Assembly: GCA_027574665.1 (NCBI GenBank)
Contig: CM050690.1
Coordinates: 39,470,665 to 39,534,664, forward strand
Source: Rhynochetos jubatus
Lineage: Eukaryota; Chordata; Aves; Eurypygiformes; Rhynochetidae
Reading direction: 5' to 3'
Length of the DNA: 64,000 nucleotides
Shown: in pieces, positions 26,801 to 37,072 of the stretch
How positions within the stretch are numbered: position 1 is the stretch's first letter
Layout: each line of letters opens with the position of its first letter
Made by a program: the position numbers and the translations under genes
Notes under the pieces: model-generated
The model's input: only the letters and a program-made list of their open reading frames with translations
What the model was told of the DNA's origin: nothing
Database searches by the model: none

Positions 26801-27669
26801 TGAAACTTGACAAGTGCACCCATCATTGGCCACTAAGTGTGGAAATTAAAATGTCAAATTTCACTGTTCCATCTTGGATCAGCACGAGATCACAGGTCCC
26901 TCTTACTTCACAGAGGTTGTTTCAATATACCTCACATACCTGTGCAAACGGTCAAATACTTGTGTCTGCTTCATCTGGCCACTGCCCATTAATCCAAACC
27001 AGTCACCAGGACTTTATCTGACATTCCCACTAAGATGCTCCAAACAGCTGCAGAAATATTTTCTCATTTTCTCAACAAAATGTGGGGGATTTACTCCAGT
27101 ATTACACTCTGTCTGAGGCCCAAGTTAAGACACATTTCTGTACAAATTGTGAGTACTCCTAGCTATAAGATGCTTCAAGACTAACAGTCTGCCAAATTCT
27201 GCAGCCCTGCTAGTAAAAGGAACTTCATGTTAAGAAATACAGTGCTTGCTTCTGATCTGTTTCAAGCTCAAAGGTATGAACAGGCACTTTAAAATTATGG
27301 TTACATTTATCTACCATACATGTTCTTTATATATTTAATTCCTCTTATGATACGGGGCAAATGTAGCCCAGACACAATCAGTGAGGCAAAACCTGCTTAC
27401 ACTATGGTCAAATTTATATTGCATGGTCTGCTGGATCACAAATTAACAGCGAAAAGCCCAGAGCTTGTAAGAAAGAGGAAAGGGTCAGCACTCACTCCTA
27501 GGGGGAGTTGCTAGCAGGCAGGCAGGCAGGCTGGAAGAGAAATGGCAGGTCTTAAAGCTGCAAATTCACAGCTCTGTGCAAGTGGTAACAGTGCAACTAG
27601 CAACAAAACAAAACTACTCAACATGGAAGAGCTCTGAAAAAATTTATGAGAATCCTTCTGCCTCATTAC
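23857..27669 (-). other. ADAMTSL1 intron between exons g and h
   Basis: This 3.8-kb intron is strongly AT-rich around 25330-25760, with one decayed CR1-like 3' fragment at about 25990-26070. A short GGCA-type run (about 27513-27532) lies near exon g. No coding similarity is seen on either strand. Confidence 0.85.
25990..26070 (-). mobile_element. Decayed CR1 3'-end fragment, minus orientation
   Basis: The plus strand reads GAATAATTCGGAACAGAAGA, then GACCTCTGGATATCACGTGA and TCCAACTCTCTTCTGAAAGC. This is the reverse complement of a CR1 3' end (the pattern in which about 'GAGACCTCTGGAGATCA' precedes 'GTCCAACC'). It is much diverged, so the boundaries are approximate. It is in the same orientation as ADAMTSL1. 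Confidence 0.6.
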
Positions 27670-27817
27670 CTTTGGGTTTGTAGCAAGGAGTGGGTACGAT
27701 GCATTCTTCTTTTATGTGTGGTTTTGTTTTAGGACTACAGCCTCCTGTATGCATCCCCCTGTGATCAATGCAGAGGACCACACGGTATCTGAGTCCTTGT
27801 CCACAGGTCACAGTGCA
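27670..27817 (-). CDS. ADAMTSL1: ADAMTSL1 internal exon: TSR4 (exon g)
   Basis: This 148-bp exon gives 49 codons plus one base: CTVTCGQGLRYRVVLCIDHR, then GMHTGGCSPKTKPHIKEEC and IVPTPCYKPK. It completes TSR4 and is identical to the human sequence as I remember it. CTVTCG is the O-fucosylation motif, and the Trp at the end of exon f gives W-x-x-C (WSPC). The acceptor is TTTTCCCCAG and the donor is GTAATG in phase 1. Reading through the donor would add GNEAEGFS and then a stop at about 27644. I see no close polyadenylation signal there, so this is less likely to be a real transcript end than the one after exon h. Confidence 0.97.
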
Positions 27818-29086
27818 CTGGGGAAAAAAAGAAAAGTAAAACCCAAGGTGCGTGTGGTATGTCACAGGAGTGAGAAATAAAAGGGGAATATGCAATGGAA
27901 GTACAGCACAGAGCAAAACAAAGTGCAGAAACATCCAACCCTGAACGTAAATTATGCATAATATTTGGTAGTTGTGAATAAGGCATAATATTGACCGAAA
28001 TTTTTGCCCTTTTGCACTGCACATTTGCTTGGTTTGGATATTTTGTGCTGGATTTCTCTTGCAGTGTCACTCTCTCAGTGTTGGCTACTTGGCTTATGGC
28101 CATCTGTCCCATATTGGATATGCTCAGTAACACCCTGTCAGCTTCATCTGGAGCCACTCTGCTTTGCTTGGGCAAAGTACTGGGGCTTATGTGATAACAG
28201 GGGTGACACTCAGCTATTTTGGAACAGGGCACCACAGAGAATGGGAAACTATCTGGGCTTTCTTCCCTCAGATACTTTAAGTCTTTATTTATTTATTTAT
28301 TTTCTGTAAAGTGCATCATTTTTTCCCCCCTGTACACGGTGTTTCAGAAGTAGTTGCATGGGAGAGGATCAACACTACCAGCCAGTGGGGAGGGTTATGA
28401 ATACTACCAAAATAAGTTTGCTTGGATAGCAGAAATCTATTATTTGTTTTAATCTGGAAATCACTAGACACTTTGCAATAAGTCAAGAACACCTCACCTG
28501 TGGGTGAGCTAGCTTGTTTTGAGAGCCATTTTACTTGTTGAGAAACTGGAGTGGTGAAATTCAAGATTAACTCGTTATATACAAAATCAAAGTACTTTTC
28601 TACGTTTTTAGAAAGACATTTGAATGACATTTACTTTCGTACAGCGTAAAAAGTGAGGCACAAAGAGAGAACTACAAGCATCGAAAAGCAGAGACATTTA
28701 TGGCTTTATGTATTTCTGGAAATATCTCAGCAATTCATGATAATTTATGGCTGAAAAGTTTTATAAAGTTTTATAAACCATTACATGCTTACCAGTTTTG
28801 TTTTGTGCACTTCATTTGTGTATTTATATTATTATTAGAAGGTCACTAACTAACATTACAGATCTGATTTATTTTTCCGTCATTCTTGATCATGTTAACC
28901 TTATTAATACATAATTCCTGAGTATCTGCTTTGCAGTTAGATAAACAGCATAATCTAAAAAAGAAGTCATGGTAATAAGGTAAGAAAGTAGTGAATGTTC
29001 CTACTTCCACAGGTTCACTAAACTATAATGTAAGATAATATTCCTAGTGTGGTAAATACTAAACTAACAAAGATAAGCTGATTTAC
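27818..29086 (-). other. ADAMTSL1 intron between exons f and g
   Basis: This 1.27-kb intron contains nothing I recognise beyond a small direct repeat (AAAGTTTTATAAAGTTTTAT at about 28756-28775) and a (TTTA)n run at about 28284-28302. Confidence 0.85.
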
Positions 29087-29291
29087 CGGAGACCATTCCT
29101 GAGCAAGCCACTTTGGGCAGTCAAATATATTGCAAGGCTGGACAACAGGCATCTTTGGAGTATACATGCATTTCCACTCTTCCACAGGGCTGATATGCCC
29201 CTGAATGTCTTCTTCCACACATGAGACGCTGCGGCTTTGAATGCCCCCTCCACAGGATGAGGAGCAAGCAGTCCAGGGCGTACTTTCCCAT
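29087..29291 (-). CDS. ADAMTSL1: ADAMTSL1 internal exon: TSR3 and start of TSR4 (exon f)
   Basis: This 205-bp exon encodes 68 codons starting WESTPWTACSSSCGGG, passing through SCVEEDIQGHISPVEEWKC and CNIFDCPKW, and ending LAQEWSP. It carries all six cysteines of TSR3 and the first residues of TSR4. WTAC fits the W-x-x-C C-mannosylation context and CSSSCG fits O-fucosylation. The acceptor is unusual: eight C then AAG rather than CAG. Phase still demands this site, since CG|A gives the expected Arg. The donor is GTAAAT after a complete Pro codon. Differences from human are few, for example HISPVEE for HVTSVEE. Confidence 0.97.
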
Positions 29292-30177
29292 CTTGGGGGG
29301 GGAAAAAAGCAAAATAGAGAGCATCAGGAAAAGGAACCCCTGTTGCCCCCCCCTCACCTCCCCAACCCCCCCAAACGCATAAACTAGTATATGTGGGGGA
29401 TTCTTTTTCTGATTAATGTCAGTAAAAGTTAATCATATGCATTTTTTTCATAAATGGCCACAACAGCAAAGCACTCTCACAGTTGCTGTCTTTAAGTCAG
29501 ATTAGAAATACGAAATCTCCTCTCTCCCACTAACCCAGTGACTACTACCACAGAAACTCTAAATTATTCTAACTTAATGCCTTTTATTTAATTGATGGGA
29601 TTATTGTGTCTTCACAATTTGTCATGTTCTGAGTGATCTTTGTCACAAATCACTGGAAGCACAGTGTGCTCTGAAGCTGATGTTCCTTTTGCAGAAACAC
29701 ATAGGGAAATGGCAGTGTTTCTTCCCAGGGAAAAAATGGAGTTGAGGAAAACACCCAGAAGTTGGGAGGATATCACCAAAAGATGTGACTATACTGATAA
29801 GATACATGGCCTCTACTGGGTAAACCACATGTGCCTTGTTTCCTTAGAGTGGAGGCAGTGAGAGGAACGGAGAAACCATCTTTTCTCTATAGGTGCCACT
29901 TGAGAATGTAATGACAAATCCACAGAACGATGTGTGTGTTCTGAAAGGCTATGCATACTTATGAGAATAATCCTTTTTTCCACAGTGATACATATATAAT
30001 ATCATTGGTATTGTTTTGTATGTGTATATGTCTGTCCACAAGCCATTGTCACAGAAAGGACCTGGGACAGTTACCATGATCCATTGTGGCTATTTCTGTG
30101 TAATCTTGTGCATGCCTGATGGTATAAAAGTGTGCATGCTCTATCTACCTGGAAACATCTCACAAAAACATCTTCTG

Positions 30178-30222
30178 GTTTTTGGTTTTTTTTTTTTGGT
30201 TTGTTTTTTTTTTTTTTCCCCC
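30178..30222 (+). repeat. T/G low-complexity tract
   Basis: Long T runs are interrupted by GG and TTTGG units and end in a C run. Confidence 0.85.
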
Positions 30223-31360
30223 AAGGCAAATGTCCTTTGGATAAGGACAGTAGAAATAAAGTTTGAAACAGTTATTTTGGTCATAAGTTTTCATTTTTTG
30301 ATTAAAAAAAAAAATTGTTACGTCAGGGAAAACCCCCACTTGTTTCACCTTTCAGGCAAGAATGAAAAAAAGTGTAAGATGAGGTTTTTTTCTTCCACTT
30401 AAACAAATGAATTATTTGTATTAAATAAGAATTACAGGATCAACAAGATTGTTGAGCAATATGAAAAATGTTTATCTTTCCCTCTGATTTTGCATCGTGT
30501 CAACCCATCTTCTCATCAGCTCCAATACATGTAAACACTATCTACACTTGGCTACTGGCTGAAAGTGCCATAAAACTCGATGTGAAATGGCTTATGTTAA
30601 TAGCCGTTTATGAATGGTAAAGTCACTGATTAATTCTATGACTTATCACTAAGAAGTGGTGAAAAGATGTTTACACCATGCCGTATCCATCATCATCTGC
30701 TCCGCCTAAGCCACGTATGTCATGGATGGGTAATTTTAGCCACGTTTTTAGTTTAAATGTGTTACTTGTGGCTCTGCTGAACAAGTTTCCCAGCACACAG
30801 CTAAGGTTTCTCACTACCACAAATCCAAAGGAAGGGGCCTCAAGCTGAAACCTATGAACAGCAGAAATTGTTGCAGACAGCCCAAGCCAGCTTCCCCAGG
30901 CATAAGAGTGACATGGCACCAAGGAATACCCTGGAGTCTTTGGGACAAGTTTACAAATGTCTTAAGCAACCTCAGCAGTACCAAACAGCTTAAATCTAGC
31001 AAGCAGTTTGTTCCTCAGGTTTTATGTGAGTGTAAGATAGGAAGGTAAAGTTTCTCTGGTGCACAGCTCTTAAAGCAGGTGCCACAGCTCCCTCTGAGTT
31101 ACTAAGGGTGCAAAACTGACCGAGAATTTATGCAATGAATTGGTGGTGCATTAAAAGTAACCACTATATCGGCTGTACCATACCTTTCTCTCTTTATGAT
31201 AAAATTAAAGGCTGAGGGATTGCAGTAGGGAAATCTTGCAAAGATGCCTTCCCAGATTTGCTCTCCACTTCTCTTGGAGTGTTTGTCGCTCTCCTCTGTC
31301 CCTGGTATTAGCTGCCAGTCTCAGACAGATAAAGCAGCAAGGGCTTTTGTTGAGGGTGGG

Positions 31361-31401
31361 TTTTTTTTTTTTTTTTTGGTTGGTTCGTTGGTTGTTTTTT
31401 T
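31361..31401 (+). repeat. T/G low-complexity tract
   Basis: A T run of 17 is followed by GGTTGGTTCGTTGGTTG and a further T run. It is the same style as the tract at 30178 and the complement of those at 9125 and 63672. Confidence 0.85.
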
Positions 31402-33352
31402 GCCTAAACTCCGCAGGTTCAGAGAAACGACATTTTTTATCCCCCTGACTTGGCCCTGTCTCATGCCAGCCTCCTGGTGTGTTCATTTGCTGCTCCCTCT
31501 GAGGTTTGGAGAGGAGACACGTGGCTATATCTTCCCTCTCAGGGCAAGGGAGGAAGACCTGAGCTCTCTTCACAGGTTCATAGGAACACATGTGGGAGTC
31601 AGGGAGAGAGAGAAGATGGGAAGCAGCAGTAAGACACCAGGGGGAAAAAGGGGGCAGGACTCCCAGCCAGCAGTTGCAGTTTGAGCAATCGATGAGAACG
31701 TTTAATGGAGAATAGTGAGGCTGAGAGAGTGGATGTATAGAGACTGTTATGGGGTGAGACCATAATCCAGAACAGCCTGAGAAACAGCCTTAGCCTTTTG
31801 ATCATTTTCAGTAAGTTGTTTCGGTTTTTTTTTTTTTTTTTTTTTTTGTGCGTTCAGTGTTACTGAAAGCCAAATGCCTCAGGGCATTTTCATCATTTAT
31901 TTTGGATTTTGTTCAGCAGTAAAAAAGCCTCTGCCTAGCTGCCAGCTCAGGATGCTTTTGCCTTAAATACAGTCCCTCCACTGTTAAGTACTGCTGAATC
32001 ATCCTCTGATATAAAGTTGTTGTCTGCCTTTTGACAGTGTATGTGCTCTTTGCACACAGTTTAAATCTGTTTTATTCAAAGCTAGAATGTTAAACCCTTT
32101 ATTAACATTTTAGCTTCTATATTCCCTTCTAACAGAGGTTTAATTTTTGACATTAGGAGGTATGTATGTGGGTTTTTTTTTTAAATACAGAACATAGAAA
32201 AGTGTTTTCCAGAAAAAATAGATGTAGGGATACATTTTATAAATGTATCTCATGAATATTTGGTGATAATGACTGTGTGTACATAACCATAAGCACTTAG
32301 CTAGGAAGAGAAATCCAGATGACACAGATATTGATAAAGGGTGTCAATATGAATGGCAGCCACAATACTTGACAAGTGAAGCTGCTCTCCTTGTCTTCTC
32401 ACTCACAGTTTGGGGTGGGTCCATGATTTGGTTGGAGACTGTTGAAGGTGAATGCACTGCGTTTGCATACTGATGCTGAAAGCTCTCTGCATTAGGCCTC
32501 ACCACGGTTTGATGAAAGCTGTTTCCTCACCAGGATGAGACTAGAAGGTTGCCTAGGGGCTCTTTCTGCGATTTCATTACTCCATGACATGATAAATTAA
32601 TGAAGAAGGAAACACAGCACAATACTATTGCATGTCCAGGCATTAGTTCAAAACCAAAAGGTTATTATCCTTCAGATACCAAACATTTTTACCAGCACCA
32701 CTCTTATTCACTGCTTTAAGAGTAATTACTCATGTGGTTATTTCCATGAGAATCTCAAGTCTTTCATTAAAGACATTTTAATTGTGAGATAATTAATAAC
32801 ACAAATCAAGCCTGGATCCTAGTCCTGCCCATAATCTCTGATTTCTTAGGAAAGCCAATGGATTAATGTCCATGGGGAAGGTTTTAACATGTGTTTTCAG
32901 GATCAGAACACAACACTACTGTCTAAACCTAAACTCACAATTTATAAGCATGAAACAAGCAGCACTGCCAGAAGGAGATAAAGACTGATGGTTCATTACA
33001 ATGCCACAGGTCATAGTCTTGTTCAGAGGTGAGTAAAGGGAAGAAAATGGAAAGGTATGAGAGAAAAGGGGAGGTGGAGGTGGGGGGTGAGGAAGGAGAG
33101 AAAGAAAGGGACCACACACTTAATAAATCTGCGTTGCTGTTTCAGCTAGAATATTTTCCCAGTTCTGCCTCAACAGAATTTGTAACAATAGGTTAGCACT
33201 TGAACGTGTCTAGATTAATCTGCAAGAGTTTAGAGCAAGAGAAAAGCAGCATCTGTTAGCTTAATCTGAGAGAAAATCAGAAATGCAGAGAAAATAAAAA
33301 AAGAAGTAAATGTATCTGTTAATCCCAGCATCTGGTTGACCATTTTACGTAC

Positions 33353-33403
33353 CGAGGAAGGGGATGGTAGAGGTCATAGGGCATGATCTGCTTGTATCCA
33401 TCA
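33353..33403 (-). CDS. ADAMTSL1: ADAMTSL1 51-bp microexon: linker between TSR2 and TSR3 (exon e)
   Basis: This very short exon encodes S|DGYKQIMPYDLYHPLP|R, which matches the human TSR2-TSR3 linker SDGYKQIMPYDLYHPLPRW exactly as I recall it. The acceptor is CCTAACAG and the donor is GTACGT. It completes the Ser codon of exon d (AG|T) and leaves CG for an Arg codon completed by exon f (CG|A). The length is a multiple of three with both ends in phase 2. Skipping it would join AG to A TGG, giving Arg-Trp, and keep the frame. It is flanked by introns of about 10.5 kb and 4.1 kb and is too short for an ORF search, but protein and both splice phases agree. Confidence 0.95.
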
Positions 33404-36400
33404 CTGTTAGGAACAATAATGCCAACCCTCTGAGTAGAAGGTACACATAATAAAATAAACACTAAATGATTACATTATACAACTTTTTTTTTTTTTTACA
33501 CAGTATTACAAAAAAACCCCAAAGAAACAGGATGTGTTACCCAAGTTGCTATCACATTTAAAACAAAATTTATGCTCCCATCCCACTGTTTCTATGTCAT
33601 TCAAAGAATAAACCACTGATTATTACTTTATTCTTATGAATATTTTACTGTTTTAGAGAAAAAACCCATTCCCACAAGTGATCCAAATGAGTTGTCCAAA
33701 TATTATTTAAATTTATGAGGTTACTACCTGTCATTACAAAACCAAAATTCTACACTTACTACTTTCTTGGTGCTTGGATCTAAAGTCACTGAAGACAAGG
33801 GGGACTTGCATTTACTTCAGAGCGCTCTACATCAAATCTTTTCTTAAACTATTACATGGTTGTTTCTGCCCTATGGATAAAACATCTGCTTTTACAGGAG
33901 CCAGGATTAGAAATACGGGGAATCCCAGTGCAAGAATTCAAACCTGCAATTCTTGTCTCTCTACTCTAAATCAGCACAATTTCATTCATCTTCAGAACCT
34001 GCCTCTTTATTTGAGTTTTTCTGGAACAAAGAAGGAGTTGGGGAAAAGAGTAACATGTCAAGTTGTAGTTTTGTTTGTTAGGCTGTTTTTGGCATTGTTG
34101 TGACTGGTGTTATTGGTATAATATCTAAAGGTTATAGAAGACAATAATGTAGATCAAAATTAGTAATTATCTGAGCCATTTTCATACCAGTTATGTACAG
34201 GATAGATATCGCTTGACTTATTGGCAACTACAGGGTCTTACTGAATTGATAGTTTGGAATTTCATCTTTTGTCCACATATTTTATAGGTTCTGACTCTCA
34301 GTAGCTCTACCCATGTTGTCTCCCAATTATAAACCATGTCTATTAATGCCAAATAGATGATCCCAGAGCACCTCTTCTAGCAGTTTCATCAAAGCCACAG
34401 TGCAACAGGGGGCAGGTGGGCAGAACCATTGAAGAATGAACATCAACTGCATTAAAATAAAAACTGTGTCCCTAATCAGGTTATGGAGATAGAAGACCAA
34501 CTGAAAATTACGAAGATGGCTTTTGAGAGCCTTATACAGATGAGAAGTGCTAGGTATGCTGCTATGGATGTCTGCAAGGGAGAAGGTGCAAAGGAGAAGG
34601 AAGAGAGAAAGTACACTCCATCCTCAACACAGCTAAATGAAAAATGTTGTAGGCATTCAAAGGAGTTGTGTCATGCTAAGGCTAAAAGGGTCTATTCTTC
34701 TTTCAGTCAACAGGGGTTTTATGTGCATAACTTGTCCATGACAGGAAAAAGGATCCCATTGTATTTTCACAGTAAGGAGTCAGTGCCAGGTTATCGTGCT
34801 GAAATTTTCCAGCTAAAGCGCGGGAAGACGCTGGAGCCCCGGGGGCACATGATGGGGACTAGACAGCTCCCTCTAAGATTAGCAGCCTCTGCAGTCACTG
34901 GAGCCTTCTGCGTGAGTGTGCAAGATTACATCTTCAGAGAGCTGCCTGTCTCCACAAAAAATCTAAAAATCTAGGACAGGCAGTTCTGGCACTTGGAATC
35001 TTTGGAAAAGACAAATGGGTCATTTAGAGTATGGCCAATGAACAAGTCTTTTCAGACTTAGCTTGATAGGTAAATGACCAGAGAAGTGTGAGAAATTGTG
35101 TAGTAGTATTTGAAGAAGATGTAAGGGTACTTATTCTGAGGTTTTCTTGCTCATGCTTTTGGGAATCTCTGCTGTTTTCCTGACTCTGCTACCACTGCTG
35201 CTCAAGTTCCACTGTGAAGGTTTTTGTGCTTTCCAGCTCACCAGCTTACTGAGGAGTGGTTGGAAAAAAGATTAATATACCAAGTTCAGAAATGAAATAA
35301 TTATACTATAAAAGCATCTAGTGCCTAAGAAAGAAAGAGATTTCAAAACATTTCTCACTCATTGCAGCGAGAAATGTTTTCTTTCTAATAAACATGGTCT
35401 ATATGCATAATCCAGGTCTACAAGCATTAGAAAGTATAATATCTAAGGCCATTCCAATGGAAATAACCATGCCACATCCAAACACTGTTATGAAGATTAA
35501 ATAACATTTACAAAGCATTAGATTAATATTGTCATTGGAAAGGTTTGACCCTCAAAGAATTTTGCATACATAAATTGTATTTCTGTAAATGGTATAGAGC
35601 TCCACAGAACTAGTGACACTGTCTTTGTGTACATGTGAGGGGCTGCCAAAAGCTTTCATTTTGTGACTGCAGGATGATCCCCAGCAATGTAAGTCCCATG
35701 GTCACAGTGAGGAAAAAAGATCCCCACAATAATACACAATGGCTTAATTTATGACTTTAAAAATTGGCTTGAAGATACAACAGAACAGGGATGGTCATTG
35801 TAGAATTAATGACAACTAGCTAGTCATTAGTGGTGTTTCTCCCCAAAAACCAAAACAACAAAACAACCAAGCCCAAGTCTAAGTGAACCATTTAAAAAAT
35901 ACCTTAGAGATTACTTGGTGAATCCTGTCCTTTTGACAGGAAAAAATAGGTTTAATTTCCAAATGTATCAGTCCATCATACTCCTACAAAATGACGGAAG
36001 AGATCTAGTTTATGGGCTTTGTCCACTGTACATCACTCAGCCGATGCAAAAGGCGTGGTGTGCTAAATGAACAGAGCAAATAATAATTCCTCCACTACAC
36101 TGATATTTCTGGCTGATGTGGGAGTAGCTAACAGGACTCATTTCCTCAACACCTAGAGCAAAATTGCTTTGGCAGGAGCAGGACCACAAGGCAAATTATT
36201 TTGAAGACCTGTTGTGTCTCATAAGTCTGAAATCTCCCATGCCTTTCAGACCAACAAGTTGTGTCATGTACTCTGCAGATTGGTTTGCTTTCCTTCTGAG
36301 TGTTGGCAGCTCCTGCACGGTTACTCTTCCAAGGCACACGGCCAGCAGGAGAGGGAGCTGCACATGCCAGGGAAGGGTGTGCCTCACCCAGGTCTGCCAT

Positions 36401-36973
36401 CACTGCAAATGTTCCGCTTTCCCTGGGATGGGTGCCTGCAGTAACATTCCTTGAAATTCATGTTTGGTGTTGTCTTCCCCAGTAGCTCCTTTTCCTCCTT
36501 AAGCTACCCCCTTAGCATAAATCGCAGACGTGAATGCCTTTCTCTTGTACCTTCCAGATGACTTTCTCTCCGACAAGGTGCCAGAGCTTCCCACCTCCCT
36601 CTCTTGCATGCCCACAGCTCTTGGGTCAGGCACATGCTGAACCAAGCAGAGGCATGGGATCTAGAGCTAGGAGAAGAGTCAGCAGAGAGAAAGGACATCT
36701 CCCCCCAGATGCTTCAGGGTGGTGTGACCCTGCATGGGGACAATGTGCTGAGGATGGGAGGGAGTAGAGGCCCTGACACTCCTGTGCTGGTGCTCCCACA
36801 CCCTGACATGTCAGTGCCCAGACTCTGTAGGATACTCGCACGCCTCCAGCTCTCAGACCCACCTCTGCTGGGGGCTCTGTTTTCCTTGGGGTTTCCTACC
36901 CACGGTCCTGCAGTCACAGGGGTACTGCCCACATTCCACAATGGCTGGAGCAGTTACACCTCTTTCCTCATGC

Positions 36974-37000
36974 GGACTTGCACAGTGAAAGTGCAAGTCC
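36974..37000. repeat. Perfect 10-bp inverted repeat with 7-nt loop
   Basis: GGACTTGCAC, loop AGTGAAA, then GTGCAAGTCC. The stem has no mismatch and is half GC or better. A third GGACTTG follows at 37014. It is too short for a typical microRNA precursor. Confidence 0.85.
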
Positions 37001-37035
37001 ACTGAAATCTGTTGGACTTGAAAGCAAATGATCTG

Positions 37036-37072
37036 CATGGCAGGGACTATACCATGGCAGGGACTATACCAT
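37036..37072. repeat. 17-bp tandem duplication
   Basis: CATGGCAGGGACTATAC occurs twice exactly, followed by CAT from a partial third unit. Confidence 0.95.

Larger units (their letters stand above)
29292..33352 (-). other. ADAMTSL1 intron between exons e and f
   Basis: This 4.1-kb intron contains two T/G low-complexity tracts (30178-30222 and 31361-31401), a poly(T) run (about 31826-31848) and a purine-rich stretch at about 33031-33110. No recognisable genes or mobile elements were found. Confidence 0.85.

Noticed and set aside
27644..27669. Possible alternative end after exon g (GNEAEGFS then stop)
   Set aside because: Any retained intron ends somewhere. There is no nearby AATAAA and no known isoform that I can recall with this end.
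31244..31684. 146-codon plus-strand open frame
   Set aside because: It passes through a poly(T) tract that yields a Phe run and has no similarity that I recognise.
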